From Clytia hemisphaerica (Eukaryota; Cnidaria; Hydrozoa; Leptothecata; Clytiidae), in assembly GCA_902728285.1 (NCBI GenBank), contig CACVBU010000274.1, positions 834,942-898,941 of the forward strand: DNA of 64,000 nt, given 5' to 3'. Of this stretch, positions 24,641 to 37,800 are shown piece by piece. The notes beneath the pieces were generated by a model. It was not told the origin of the DNA. It searched no databases and saw nothing but the letters and a program-made list of their open reading frames with translations. Position 1 is the first letter of the stretch; the number at the start of each line of letters is the position of its first letter. Position numbers and translations under genes: made by a program.

Positions 24641-24928
24641 ACACCCCCTTCTCACAAACCCGGTGGGACTTTATCAGCTAGTGGGGATAAAAATAACCCC
24701 CACAAACGGACCATGTTTTTCATGGCTGGGGATTTGAATTCCATTGTTTTCTAGCCAGAAAATTCGGCGGAGATGGAAAAAATAGCACAATATCTAACAG
24801 TGAGGATTTGATTATCTGATTATTTTCAGCGGGGACAAAAATTAGAGTATAATTTTCCACTGGGGCCGATATTTTGGCCAATTTTTCCAGTGGGAAGGGT
24901 TCCCAGTGGGTCTGTGAGAAGGGGGTGT
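24641..24928. mobile_element. ACACCCCCTTCTCACAGACC MITE, complete short copy
   Basis: Inverted ends ACACCCCCTTCTCACAAACC / GGTCTGTGAGAAGGGGGTGT, flanked by a 6 bp direct repeat GTTATA on each side. No ORF. Confidence 0.88.
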
Positions 24929-25409
24929 GTTATACTGTTCATTCTTTCTAAGAAAGAGCCTACCGATTTTTTTACCAAACTACTGTCATTACCGGCTGTA
25001 AACTCTGCGCAGTTCTACTTTCCCGCGTCCACTATCCATGCAATTGACATCAACATCGTTCGCAGGGAAGTAAGGAAGTTAATACTGTAAGAGCAACTAA
25101 TATTCAAAACAGACGAGACAATACGCCAGGTTATTTCCCAGCAAGTCTTAAAGACAAACAGTGAAGACGAGAGCAGATAACGTTAACCTTGATTGCACTA
25201 CCGACCCTTAGCCGACCTCCCACCTTTTCAAGATCTTAAAATGAGTTTCAGGTAAAAAATCAGAGCCATTAAGGAAGCTAAACTAAACTAAACTAAAAGG
25301 AAATCTTGCCTGGAAATGAAGTGATCCTGTCTATGGCAAAGGAGTTCCCAGTGCTTACTTGAGTTAACCTTACCCCTTATTCATTTGGTTCAAGAAAAGA
25401 ATACAGTTG

Positions 25410-25776
25410 AGTCTCCATAACTCGAACAAGAAAGGGGAACGCAAATTTGTTCGAGTTAAGGAAATTTCGAGATAGGGAGTTAGCCTTTATAAGGTATTAG
25501 CGAGTTTATGTATTCGAGATAAATCGATATGGACGGTATAAAGCAAAGCTGACATAGGACCGAAATCACCGTCCACTTTGCTCGACGACGGTAAAAACAC
25601 CAAGATACCGTCGTCTGTTTAGGCGATATTGAGCCGTACATCAACTATCGACTTTGTTTTGTATCGATTTCACTTACCGTCGCCCTCGATATCCTCCGAT
25701 ACATAAACTCGGTATTGTTAACCGAAGGGACGAGCAAACTTGTTCCAGTTAAGGAGACATTCGAGTTATGGTGACT
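25410..25776. mobile_element. MITE with AGTCTCCATAACTCGA ends
   Basis: AGTCTCCATAACTCGA at the left is mirrored by TCGAGTTATGGTGACT at the right; the inside repeats TTCGAGTTA-type phrases and a hairpin around GACGACGGTA / TACCGTCGTC. Relatives: 37435-37563 and a half-copy near 60735. Confidence 0.7.
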
Positions 25777-25846
25777 CCGATGAAATAACAAAAAAAAAAT
25801 AAAAATAATTGATAAAAATCTTACTACACATGGACGGTTTGATCTC

Positions 25847-28800
25847 TCAAACGTTTGTGCCATAGACTGCTCGATCCAGTTTGAATATCAATTCAGCTTT
25901 ATCGGGCGTGATGGGCGGCGAATCTACAGAACTTGATGCTTTAGAAGATCTTGTATCGCAATATAATGCACAACCTGTGTCGTTTTCTGAACGGATTTCC
26001 GCTACGTCACCGCTCACGTTGATGAGGCATTGGGCCTAAAAAAAACGTGGAATTACAATACACCTTTTCTACCGTAGTCGCGCGGTCAGGCACGTGCCAC
26101 TTTATCATTTAATTATCCCCCTTAAAGTCGATCCAATCCTTTTTTACACCTTTTCCTTCTGTCTATAGGTGCGAAAAAAAGAATGGGACGGTTTTAGGGT
26201 AGTAAAACGGACAAAAAAATACCCGAACGGCAATTGGCGGCGGCTATGGTCGAAAAGGTGTATAGTTTCAGATTTGAGATATTTTCTAAAATAATTATCC
26301 TTTAAATATTCATCAATTGAATCAAAGTTCACGAAAATTGCATTCAAAACTGACATTTCTTTGGAGTCTCAAAGATTTATTCACACGAGTAAAACGGTAA
26401 ATCTTATACATCCTATGTTACAAAAGTGGCCAGTACATTTTTCTTTTCTATTTCTATAAATAATAATTGGTTAGTTTTAAAGGACTAAAAATTCAACTAA
26501 TCGACAAGCTATAGCCCACTTCTATAGGAAGTACTTACATAGTTCTTATGAAATAGGACAAAGGTCATGTGGAAAGTACAAAAGGCAAGGGAAGATAAGC
26601 GGTTTAGGGAAAGAAAAATCTTTTTTGAAAAACAAGCTAGTTAAGTTTCACCAAAAAAGCAACTTTTAACTCAAAAAGTATTTTTTAAGCGAAAATTGCA
26701 AAACACAAATTTAAGGCATACTACAGGAAAAGCGGGAGCCGTGAGGCGGGAAGCTGAACCGGGAGCCGGGAGTCTGGAGGTTGAAATCGAAAGTGGGAGG
26801 CGGGAGGCTAAACCGGGAGGCGGGAGGCTGAATTGGGAACCGGGAGTCAGGAGTCGGGAGGTTGAAATCGAAAGTGAGAGGCGGGAGGCTGAACCGGGAG
26901 GTGGGAGGCAAAATCTTGTGAAGATAAACAAAGACAAATGTTTAAAAAGCACTCTCACGAGTTCCGTATCGTTTGTTAGTATACGCTTTTTCAATATAAT
27001 AAGGAACCTTAACTTGGCTCCGAGCTTGCTCCGAGCCTGGAGTTCCTTATTTTCCCAGAGAATTTCACTCTCAAAGTTCCTTATCGAGTAGTTTTTTCAG
27101 TTAGCTGCTGAAGGGGGGGGGGTCACACTGAAAATTAAAGCATGTTGCCTTAGTCATTCTAGACTAGTAAACCACGTCGTTGTATTTTGCTACAGATTAA
27201 ACTTGCAATAGGATCTATTTTTCTACATGTTCACTGAATACAATGTATGAAAATCTTTTGGTGGCACAGTGGATTTTTTGAGGTTGAAGTTTATAAATTT
27301 CTGGTGTCAATATTCAATTTCTTATACATAGCATGTTTTTGCATCTTTCTCGCAATTTAAAACGTCATAACGACCTATAATTAGCAATTAACTAGAAGAG
27401 TTTGAATCTCAGAGGATAACTTAAAGTCTCATTATTTGGGAATTGGATAAGTGTAATTTGATGATAAATGCAATTAAAATGCTACGAAGAATCACTTTAA
27501 TGGTGAAAGGAGGTTGAACAATACTGTCATTACTGCGGACAAGGCTTGTACATGAGAAATTGGCAAAAATCAGCCAGTTGTTTTTCCAGTGTCTATAATA
27601 ATTCCTTGGAGAAACCTATGACAAAAATAGGGTTAAAGGAAAGAGAAAACACTTAGTTTCAAAACATACTATTTGTAATATTTTTTTAATGATGTATTGT
27701 GTTTATAAAAAATAAATGATCTGATTTTTCTTAGCTCTTATTGTTCCCTATCCCTTGACCAAAAACGTTTGTGCCTTGCCTTATAAATGAGCCTCTCACT
27801 TTTGTTTTCCGCCTTCCGCCTCCCACTTTCGTTTTCAGCCTCCCGACTCCCGGATCAGCCTCCCGCATCCCACTTTCGATTTCAGCCTCCAGCCTCCCAC
27901 TTTCATTTTCAGCCTCCCGTCTCCCAGTTTAGCCTCCCGCCTCCCACTTTCGATTTCAGCCTCCCGGCTCCCGGTTCAGCCTCCCGACTCCCACTTTTGG
28001 ACTGTGAATCCTCAAAATCGTTCTCATTTCAATCTTAATTTGAATTTATGTACAATTTTGTGATCTAATGTTATATGAAGCTTTATACTTATCAGAAAAG
28101 TTTAAAAATAAACAACAACCTTAATATACAAAATGACAAATTGGAAGGTTGAAAAAATTTCCAAGGATCTACCTGATAATCTTTTAATGAATTTAATGAA
28201 AAGAAATCTAATTCTCTCTGATACACCCCCTTCTCACAGACCCCTTCCCACTGGAAAGCTTGGAAAAAATATCGCCCCCGGTGGAAAATTATCCCCCAAT
28301 TTTCGTCCCCACTGAAAATAATTAAAATAATTTTATGCTATTTTTTCCATCCCCCACTGGCTGAAAAATTCTTACCACAATCCTTCAAGAAATATTTGAG
28401 ACAAAGGGGAGTTCCCGGTGTAATTTTGAACACCACAATTGATTTTTAGGCGCCTTAAACTACAGTTGGAAAGTAGAGTTTTAACTCTGAGTTTTAACAT
28501 GAGACTTAGGAGCTTAGGATCTCAGGATTTAAAAGCTCAAATTTGCTCGAATGAGGCTTGGAATATAGCCTAGAAGCCACCAAACCCCTCTAAAATAGAA
28601 ACATTCAATGGAAGAAAGTGGAAGTGCTAAAAAAGCAGTTCTCGCCCGAACTTTAAATTCTGAAAAACGTTAAAATACACTAAAATCTCAATATATTTCG
28701 AGGGAGATTGTCTGAGAAACTAAAAAATGCCAAATTCTGCTCAGCGGGGTTCTTATTCCAAGTTTAAAGCAATTTTTCTGGCTCAAAAATCCCCTTTCTT

Positions 28801-31800
28801 CAATTTTAGGGGCTAAAACTCGAAAAAAAGTCAAAATTTCCTGAAATTTTCACGTTTTTGACTTTTCGTAAATTGGACCTTTGCAAAATATTAAATATTT
28901 CATAAAAAAGTGATTTTGGCCAGGAGCAAACCCTTCAAAATGGTCCGAAACATGCTTTAAGACGAATTTTAGAGGTTTTCAGGTAATTTTGGATCCCCCG
29001 CAGAGCAGAAATCAGCATTTTTCAGTTTTTCAGACAATCCTTCAAGAAATATTTGAGACAAAGGGGAGTTCCCGGTGTAATTTTGAACACCACAATTGAT
29101 TTTTAGGCGCCTTAAACTACAGTTGGAAAGTAGAGTTTTAACTCTGAGTTTTAACATGAGACTTAGGAGCTTAGGATCTCAGGATTTAAAAGCTCAAATT
29201 TGCTCGAATGAGGCTTGGAATATAGCCTAGAAGCCACCAAACCCCTCTAAAATCGAAACATTCAATGGAAGAAAGTGGAAGTGCTAAAAAAGCAGTTCTC
29301 GCCCGAACTTTAAATTCTGAAAAACGTTAAAATACACTAAAATCTCAATATATTTCGAGGGAGATTGCAGGTCTGTGAGAAGGGGGTGTTCTGATGATCA
29401 ATCCTTAGTATTTCTTTTCTTAAATCTGAACTGAAAAATGGCCAACTTGTTAGCAGCAGCGACTACCGTAAGTTGGTCTAATGTCGACACCCCACTTCTA
29501 ATTTCGACATCCCTCTAAAGAAACCTTTAAATATATGAATGATCAGAAGGTCATGATCAATGATAGACAAATGACATTTTTCCTATCTGCTATCAGATAG
29601 CAAGGGAGCAATAGTTTCCATCAGCAATTTCGACCTTCCTATTATTCCTATCAGTAAATAAATTCATTTGTGTAATCTCTAGGTCTAATGGAAAAATTTG
29701 GAAATTTTACGACCCTTAGCGGGACTAATTTGACCAACTTTGACCAAATTTCGATCTTTCAGGGGGTAGAAAGTTGAAATTTTCCTATTTATCCGACCCT
29801 TACTGGGACTGAAATTTGATTTTCTGATTTTTCCAACCCTTAGCGGGACTTTGAAAGTCCAAAAAAGGTACCCTTAAGGGCGGCACATACCGTACCCTCC
29901 ATTTGCCTAAGTACCCCACCCCCGGGGGCCTGGGTGCATTCTATAATGCCAGAGAGCATTTATTTCCAGATAAATTTTATTGATTATACAGTGTGATTAA
30001 AGGATGTGGGTATCCTTTACCAATTCTCGAATTTTTCAGTTCTTACGGTTTCTTTCAATTTTCAGAGACAGCCTAGGCACCCAATTTTGACCACCGGGGT
30101 TTGAAAGTTTTTGCTTCGAGTTTTTATGTAAAGACCGGGCCAAACCGGTCCAACATTTCATCCAACATCAGAAAAAAGGCATGTTGAAATGTTGGATCGG
30201 TTTACTCCGGCCTTTAGATAGAATAAATGATGCAAAATATATTCCGTCATGATAAAATAATTTTTATTTTCCATGGTGTTTTTAGCAGTAATAAGACCAA
30301 GACGGACGTAGTTTTTGATTACCGTAAATCCTCGAATAAGTGCCCCCCTTAGAGCCTGAAGGCCGGTCTCCACTTGCGAGCGCTGCGATCGCATCTTTGG
30401 CTTCAATCATTTTTGTTTGGAGAAAAGATTACGTCATAAAAACGCAGCGCGCGCTTGGAAAAAAAGTTGAATGTAGATCGTTACGTCAGATCGCGCCAAT
30501 GGAATTGCTTCAATTTTCTTTTGACCAATAGCGTGGAATCTTTGCTTGAAGAAGAGCGATCGCATCGCTCGCAAGTGGAGACCAGCCTTGAGGAATTACG
30601 ATTTTTATTTAGTTTAGGGAAAAATGTTTAATTTGTGTACCTAGAGTAAATAATTGTATTACTTTGGAGAGCCAGCGTTTCCGTTCAACCCTTGGCTAAC
30701 AGAATAAAATGTGGAACCTGTCTCGCGCTCTTTATTCCCTTTCTGATTTTCTATGGCCTTATTTTCTTTTTTAAAGTTATTTTCGTGTCCAAGATAAGAA
30801 AATAATTACCTTTTTTTTATCCGAGAACTGATTCAAATTCAAATTCCCCTTGAAATAAAGTTAGACAGCATCAACAATACCATCTTTATCATCCTAAGGG
30901 CTTTTGATGCGCATACTAAACCGGCGTTTGCGACGACGGAAACCGTCTAGTTTTTATCTATGAGCAATTTCATACACGAAACTGAAAATCAGCCAAGACT
31001 TAAGAACAAATTAACGAAAACACGAGCCTCCGATTTCATTAATTACTATGACAGTACTGATTTTAACAGATTTAAACCCATTTTCAGTTTTTAAGTAATG
31101 AAACTAAGCGTATTAAAGGTTTATTTTCCATGAGTGTTCCCGTTTCATATCAGACACATGTTTCATATCAGGACAGTATCTGCCTATTGTTATATTGTGC
31201 TGATATAAGCAAAAAGTGTTTTCTCTTTCTGACCAATCTTGCTCCACACCCGTGTCAATTCAATATCAAAAAGCTTGTAAATCAAAATTGATGAGTAAGC
31301 AAACGATATCACTCTTATTCAAAAACAAAACCTTTAATGGCATAATAAGAAAATTTCATAAAATCAAGAACAGCCCAGTCTGGGCTAAAATTCACCGGAT
31401 CTTATAAAAAAGCGTGTACTATCTGAAAATTTCTTTGAACATTGCAAAAATATATTTACCTCGTTTTTCTGTGTGTTGCTTGTCAACAGGATTTCGTTGA
31501 TATGAAAAGACAAAATAGCATTCCCGCCTAACGCCAACACATGGGCGGTAATGATAGCTCTCACTTCAGCAATGAACTGTTGAATGAACAGTGGGACGCC
31601 ACCAACCTAAAAAATATACAATCAATAAGGAAATCTTTTTACCAGAGTTGCCCTTCTTTTACACAAAATTCATATGTTGAGATTACAGCCCTACTCGCAA
31701 ACACTCTGTTCTTTGGGCTTTTGAAAGAAAATAACCCTGTCATTTTTCCGTTCATAGGGTTGAATTAAAAATCGCAGTAGAACTTTCCGGGGATGTGTTA

Positions 31801-34800
31801 AGTTCAAAGTAAAGTTATTATGCCAATGAAGTGGAAATTCAAATCGAGTAAGTTCATAAATAACTTGATATCCTGGTCACTGAGTTACGTACGCAGGAAC
31901 CTTATTTAGACCCGGGGAACGGCGAAGCCGGTCAAGCGACGAAATGAATACAATTCATCGGTCTAAAAGTTTAGTACATATTCACGCTAATCTAAACACT
32001 GGGCTTGCTAAGAATTTGCTAGCTTGCTAGACGAAAAACGCTTATTTACCGCGTTTTATAAGAAAAATAGAGTCAAAAATTGCGGGAAAAAACCGCGCGA
32101 TTTTGCCTAGCTAGTACTCATTTAAGGTCCCCTTGACGGGCGCAATACTTGAACGAATGTATCAAATAATTTTCAAAATTCACCTCTTTTAAATCTGTGT
32201 TTTCTCTAACCAAGAAGAGATTGACATTACCCAAATACTTTTTGATTTCCATGTTTGGGGTGCAACGTAATGGTGTTATCAGCACTGGTACTGTGAATGG
32301 TAAAGGCTACCAATAAAAAAAGGTTAAAAGACATCACTTAACGTAGTTCACTCATTCAGACATAACAGAAATTAAGCAAAACTAATGGGACTAAATTAAT
32401 ACAGACTGATATTATCCTTTAAAGATTATTGTATTATTATATAACTCCAGCAGGCACATGGCGTTGTTTCAACGTTTACTGTATCTAACGTTCACAAGGT
32501 CCATTTAACGTTAGATGAACGTTGAAACAACGTTGTGTGCCAGCAGCGACACCAATATTACCATTGAGTTTCAAGTCTGAAGGGCTAGAGGAACTCTAAC
32601 CCAGGCAAGAGAAATTGAAGCCACTTATTTCTAATCCAAAACGCGCATAGCAAAACGCGCATAGCATTTAATTTAGGAGCTTAGGATCTAAGGATCCAAA
32701 AGTTCAAAAATAATCCAAGAGAGCTCAGAATACAACCTGGAAGTCTATAAACCCCTCCCTAATTGAAATACTCGAATAAATTTATCAATTAGCCCAAAAG
32801 TGACTTTCTCACCCGAACTCCCAATTTCGAAAAACGAGGAAATATTCTCAATGTATTTTCACCATGATTGTAAGACTACATTGATTTTTTTATGTGGCCT
32901 CAAAGTAAATTGTCGCCTGGTTATTTTTGACTTCCAGAACGTTTGCAGAAAAAGATTTGACGTGCTACGGCATTGGACAATTTTTTACGTGCTCTTATTA
33001 TGGTTAGAGCTGCCTTTTAAGGTCTTGTTAGTGTTGCTTTAGCTTTAATTGCAAATTGTATCAGTATTTATTTTTTAATATTTTTAAAATAAAACGAGCT
33101 TTAGATGAAGGTTAATTTCAAGTAGAATAAGCTTATGTTATATATACCACAATCAAATTCCTAAATCCAAATATTTTAGACATTATTTTCAATTGTTTTA
33201 AAGGGACCAGTCCAAGTTTTTTAAAGCAATCAAATTCGTTTTTTATTTTCACGTAAGAACAGGCGTAAGCAACGAAAAATTCGGAAAATGCATTCTAGAA
33301 TAATCAGATTAGATTTGAATAATATCTCACAGAGATAGAAGGCAAACATTTAAAATTTAATTTCATTAAAAATAAAATAAGGACACGTTAAGTCTCTGCA
33401 TTTTTAATGAATTTAATTTAGTTTTAAGTGTGGTTAGTTCGAAACGCAGGTCACATGTCACAGGTCAAAAGCTGTGATCTGTAACCTGTGTCTAAGACCT
33501 GTAACCTGTCGACCTTTGACCTGCGTTTCAAACTAACCGGTTTAATTGTTAATTCTTACATCATCGTTGCAGACACGTTCGATTAACAGACGTAGCCTAT
33601 GGGTTGGCCAACTTGATGCTAGCTTCTAAGAGATAGAGAAAAAGTTTAATGATAGTTAACGGCTGGATAACTTAGTGAGACAGTTAGGTGCTCGTTATCA
33701 CTTAAAGTACCTCACGTCAGTTTGATTTAATAATTTTAATCCTTGGGAGCGTCGATAAAAGCGTCAAAATAAAACGAAACGTTAGAAGACTGTTGAACAA
33801 GTACTTGAATCTGAGCTATTTCTTTATAAAAGCGTCCAAAAATTTTGAAGCCTTAGGTTGTTCTTAACTTTTTGATTTTTAAGCTAAAAAATGTTCTTAA
33901 AATAATCTCATTTGGTGAGTATTCTCGTGCAATTTCCTAAGAAATTGGTTATTCTGGTATTGGGTAGTCCACAAAGTATTAAAATGTTCTTAACTTGTTC
34001 TTAATAGTTTGTCACCGAAGTCTTATTTTCTTTTATAGTTTTTTCTTAAAAAATGGGCTTTTCCAGAAAGAAATTTTACCCCCACTGTTAAGGATATTGA
34101 TTTTTTGAAATATCCAGCCCCCTGGATATCCTACTTTATTAGTAAAGACCCCTGGATATCCACTCTTAAAAATATGCTCAACCCCCTGGATATCCTCTTT
34201 TATAAAGATGCTTACCCCTGGATATCGTATTTTTTACTTGAAAAGACACTTTACCTCCTGGATATCGTATTTTTTACTTGAAAAGACACTTTACCTCCTG
34301 GATATCCGTTCCCTTGTAGATACTTAACCCCCTGGATATCCACTTTTGAACAAAAATTGTTAACCCCCTGGATATCTGATATCCTCACGGACTATTTCTG
34401 GAAGAGCCCAATGTGTACCGAAATGAGAAGATATTCTAAGGACAACTCCAATGGACCTATAGGGAAAGTGACCGTAGCGAGTTATGTTGCAAAACAATAC
34501 TACATCTTCAAGTTGAAAATAAGCAATCATTTGGAGTATTATTACACCTACGACCATGGCGAAATACATGGTGAAAATAACATCGGAAACATGAAAACAG
34601 GATAATTGTGGCGAAATGAATGAAAAAAAATAACAGCTCAAAACATATGAAAAACAAGATAAATACAGAACATCAAAAACATTCAAAAGTCTTCAGATGT
34701 TCTTAACTTTTTGAGTTTTAACCCTGAAAAATGTTCCTAACATGCATGTTCTTATTTTGACCATTTTGTGAATATTTTTGACCATTTTTCTTACAAATCT

Positions 34801-37800
34801 GGAGTTTTAAGAGTCTGCAATGCCTTAAAATATTCTTAACTTGTTCTTTATTTTTTTGGCCATCGAAGCCTTAACTTCTTGTATAGGTTTGTTCTTACAT
34901 AAAAAACGTTATTGAGCTTAGAAAAATGCAGCTAATGAAGAGGACACTGTAAGAATGCAAAAAAGAGGCCTAATGAAACCACAAAAACCAACATTCAAAA
35001 ATAACATCATCTTACCGAGTTGTTGGCATTGCCTCCTCGTTTCCCTGATCGGATACTGAATCCTAGAAAACAAAAGTAAATAGATAGAGATGTAAAAACA
35101 CACAAATCACACCAATATTATTGCTGCAACGTTAAATAGACACTATACCGTTGCCCGGGGAGGGGGGGGGCACTCGGTTCAAAAACGACCAAAACGTGCG
35201 GCCCAAAATTAGGTCTTGTAAATCGGATCCTTATAGTGCGGAGAAAATTTAGCAAAATTTGAGTAAATGTTGGTGAAGAATCGACCCTTACTGTGCACTT
35301 TCTTGAATATTTTTACCAATTTTAGGCAAAATATAGTCAGATTTTCAAAAATCTACACCCTTAGAGTGCATTTTTCTCATCTTTGCTCATTTCGACCCTT
35401 ACAGTGCAATTTGGGAAGCTTGAAAAAGGGACCCTTAAGAACTGCACGTACGGTAGGTCGTTTACCTTGAGTGCCCCCCCCCCCAGGTACTGTTGTTATT
35501 TAATCTTTTTTCAGCTAAGTACTAGTACGTGCTGGTGGGTTGTTCGCGCAAAAATTATATAGCAAGGCATGATGGATTAAGCTTAATTTTGATATGTATT
35601 ATTGAAGTACAATCGAATTTTTTCTTTCCAGTTTTGCAGTACATACCCAATAAAACCATCAAGTGCCTACACGTATGTATTTGCGCATTGACCTCACTTT
35701 GATAGAGAACTACTAAACTGAGGACTGGATAGCTCAGTCGGTAGAGCAGTTGCACTAGTAATGCAAAAGTCGTGAGTTCGAATCTCACTTCAGTCCTCAA
35801 TTTAGTAGTTCTCTATCAAACTGAGGTCAATGCGCACATACATACGTGTTGGCATTTAATGGTAAGTCCTTGATAATGATATCGTAGAATATCAAAACCA
35901 TCAAGGTATATATTTGTCAATTAAATTGCTAAGCCAAAGAAAATACAACATTACGGATATCAACCAATCATATTGATGCTACTAACCTTGTTCGGCATCT
36001 TCATCTTTTCCCAATTCGTCGCATGAACGCGAAGCTGAAGAAAAAAGAAATTAAGGGCTAAGTTAGTCAAGGAAGCTACCAAATAAATTTGTTCTCTGAA
36101 AGCCATGATAAGGTCTTAAAAAGCCTGTGACACTTTGCTTTTTGATAATTCAAATTTTTTTTTAAATAACTTAGCACACACATGCTAGATTAAAAAGTTG
36201 GAAAGATATCATTGAGTTCGAAAATCATCAAACATAGAAATAACTTTTGGAAACTAAAGAAAAAAGAAATAAAAAAGAAGATGAATAAATGATAATTTTA
36301 CTTGTAGCAAAATTTATAACTGTTTTTCTACAAAAAATTGGGATGAAACATTGGTCAAAAACCGCTTTTTTCAAGTTTTTTTTTGAGAAAAAGAAACTTC
36401 TACAAAACTTTTCCGAAAATGTTTTTTAAGTTTGGTTAAAGATACACCTTCATAATTTTTTCAAAATATTTTTTCTTTGCCGAAAATAAGTTCTTCAAAG
36501 TTGAAATACTGTTCTTCGCAAAAGTCTTCATTTTTTTCTATATCAAATTTTTCCATTGCGATTTGTAAATTTTCAGATTCAGAAATAGTTGGCCTAACAG
36601 AAAATGTATAAAATTCACTATGATCAGAGCCCTTAATTCAAACTCTATAACTCGAGAGGTCCGTTAGTTATCAATGCGTTGTCGAAATTTTCCTTCATTC
36701 GAAGAGATTTGTTTCCCCCATGCGTGTTATGGTGACAATACTAATATACTCAACTGCTTGAACGCGAGTTTGACGATAGTGATCGATTAAGTAAGGTGTG
36801 TTTGCGTGTTGGATGTTTGTTGAAGGAGTCGTTGTAGGTGATGGCATAACATGTCAATGTCAGCTGTGGCCAATGGTCAATGAAAAATAATAACAAAGAG
36901 GATGAGAATCGAAAGTTCCAGTTGACTCGAAACACTCAAATAATGCAAACGAGATGTTAGCGGAAATTTCAACAAGACAGTTTTGGAGAGCCAGAAATTC
37001 TTCAACGGGTTGACTCTCTCTCTCTAATTCGATCTTCAAAGGAGCATAAATTTTTTTCCAATTGGAGAAAGATTCGAATCACAGAGAGTAATTTAAACCA
37101 CTTTCCATTGTGAGGGAACCAATGTCTTATTTCGAAGTAGTGAAAGATTCAAATAATAGAAATTCGAATTAGAGAGATTTGACTAAAAAATAAGTTTTAA
37201 ATACTAATTTTTAAATGACACAAGCTTTATTCAACTCCGGGATTAAGATTAAGTGTAGAGTTGTGTGTCTTCTGGTGAAGACATGTAAGTTGCAAAAGAA
37301 GTTGCCAGTTTCAAAATTTTTGGCTAAAGTTTTTACAGACTAGGCCAATTGCTCTTGGCCATATAAGGAAGAGTAAAAATCAGTCAAGCAGAACCTCTGA
37401 TGGACAAATAATGAGCTTTTATGAAATACATTTCAGTCTCTATGACTCCGATGTCTCCTTAACTCGGGCAAGTATTCTAGTCCCTCCAGTCAGCAAAGTT
37501 ACTCAAAAACTCGAATTTTTTTTCAAATTTGTGTTTCCCACGCCTGTTCGAGTTATAGAGACTCTAATGAGTAAAAATAAGCATATAACGTTGTTTCAAC
37601 GTGCATCTAACGTTATATGGACGTTATGAACATTAGATAAACGTCGAAAAAACGTTGTGTGCCAACTGGGTTGTTACCTGCAGGTATTCTTCATCTGTGA
37701 TTTCAATATCAAACGAAACATGCGACAACGCACAAGGGTGTAACGTTCTTGTCTTCAAGCGTAAACTCTAAATCATAGAAGAAAATTACAAAATAGTCTA

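Noticed and set aside
26671..27091. Pro/Ser- and Arg/Glu-rich ORFs on both strands
   Set aside because: By-products of the G-rich minisatellite at 26735-26912.
33425..33540. Nuclear receptor response element cluster (AGGTCA half-sites)
   Set aside because: The half-sites are part of a hairpin repeat; no consistent spacing of paired half-sites is seen.
34110..34380. Possible CRISPR-like array
   Set aside because: The repeated motif is only 10-14 bp, two neighbouring spacers are identical, and the genome is that of an animal.
34357..34686. Overlapping ORFs on both strands
   Set aside because: No splice sites, domain or homologue recognised; the minus-strand reading is hydrophobic and does not fit the C2CD5 exon needed between 35.0 and 32.3 kb.
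35555..35800. ORF of 81 codons on the minus strand
   Set aside because: It is the antisense reading of the tRNA-like hairpin.
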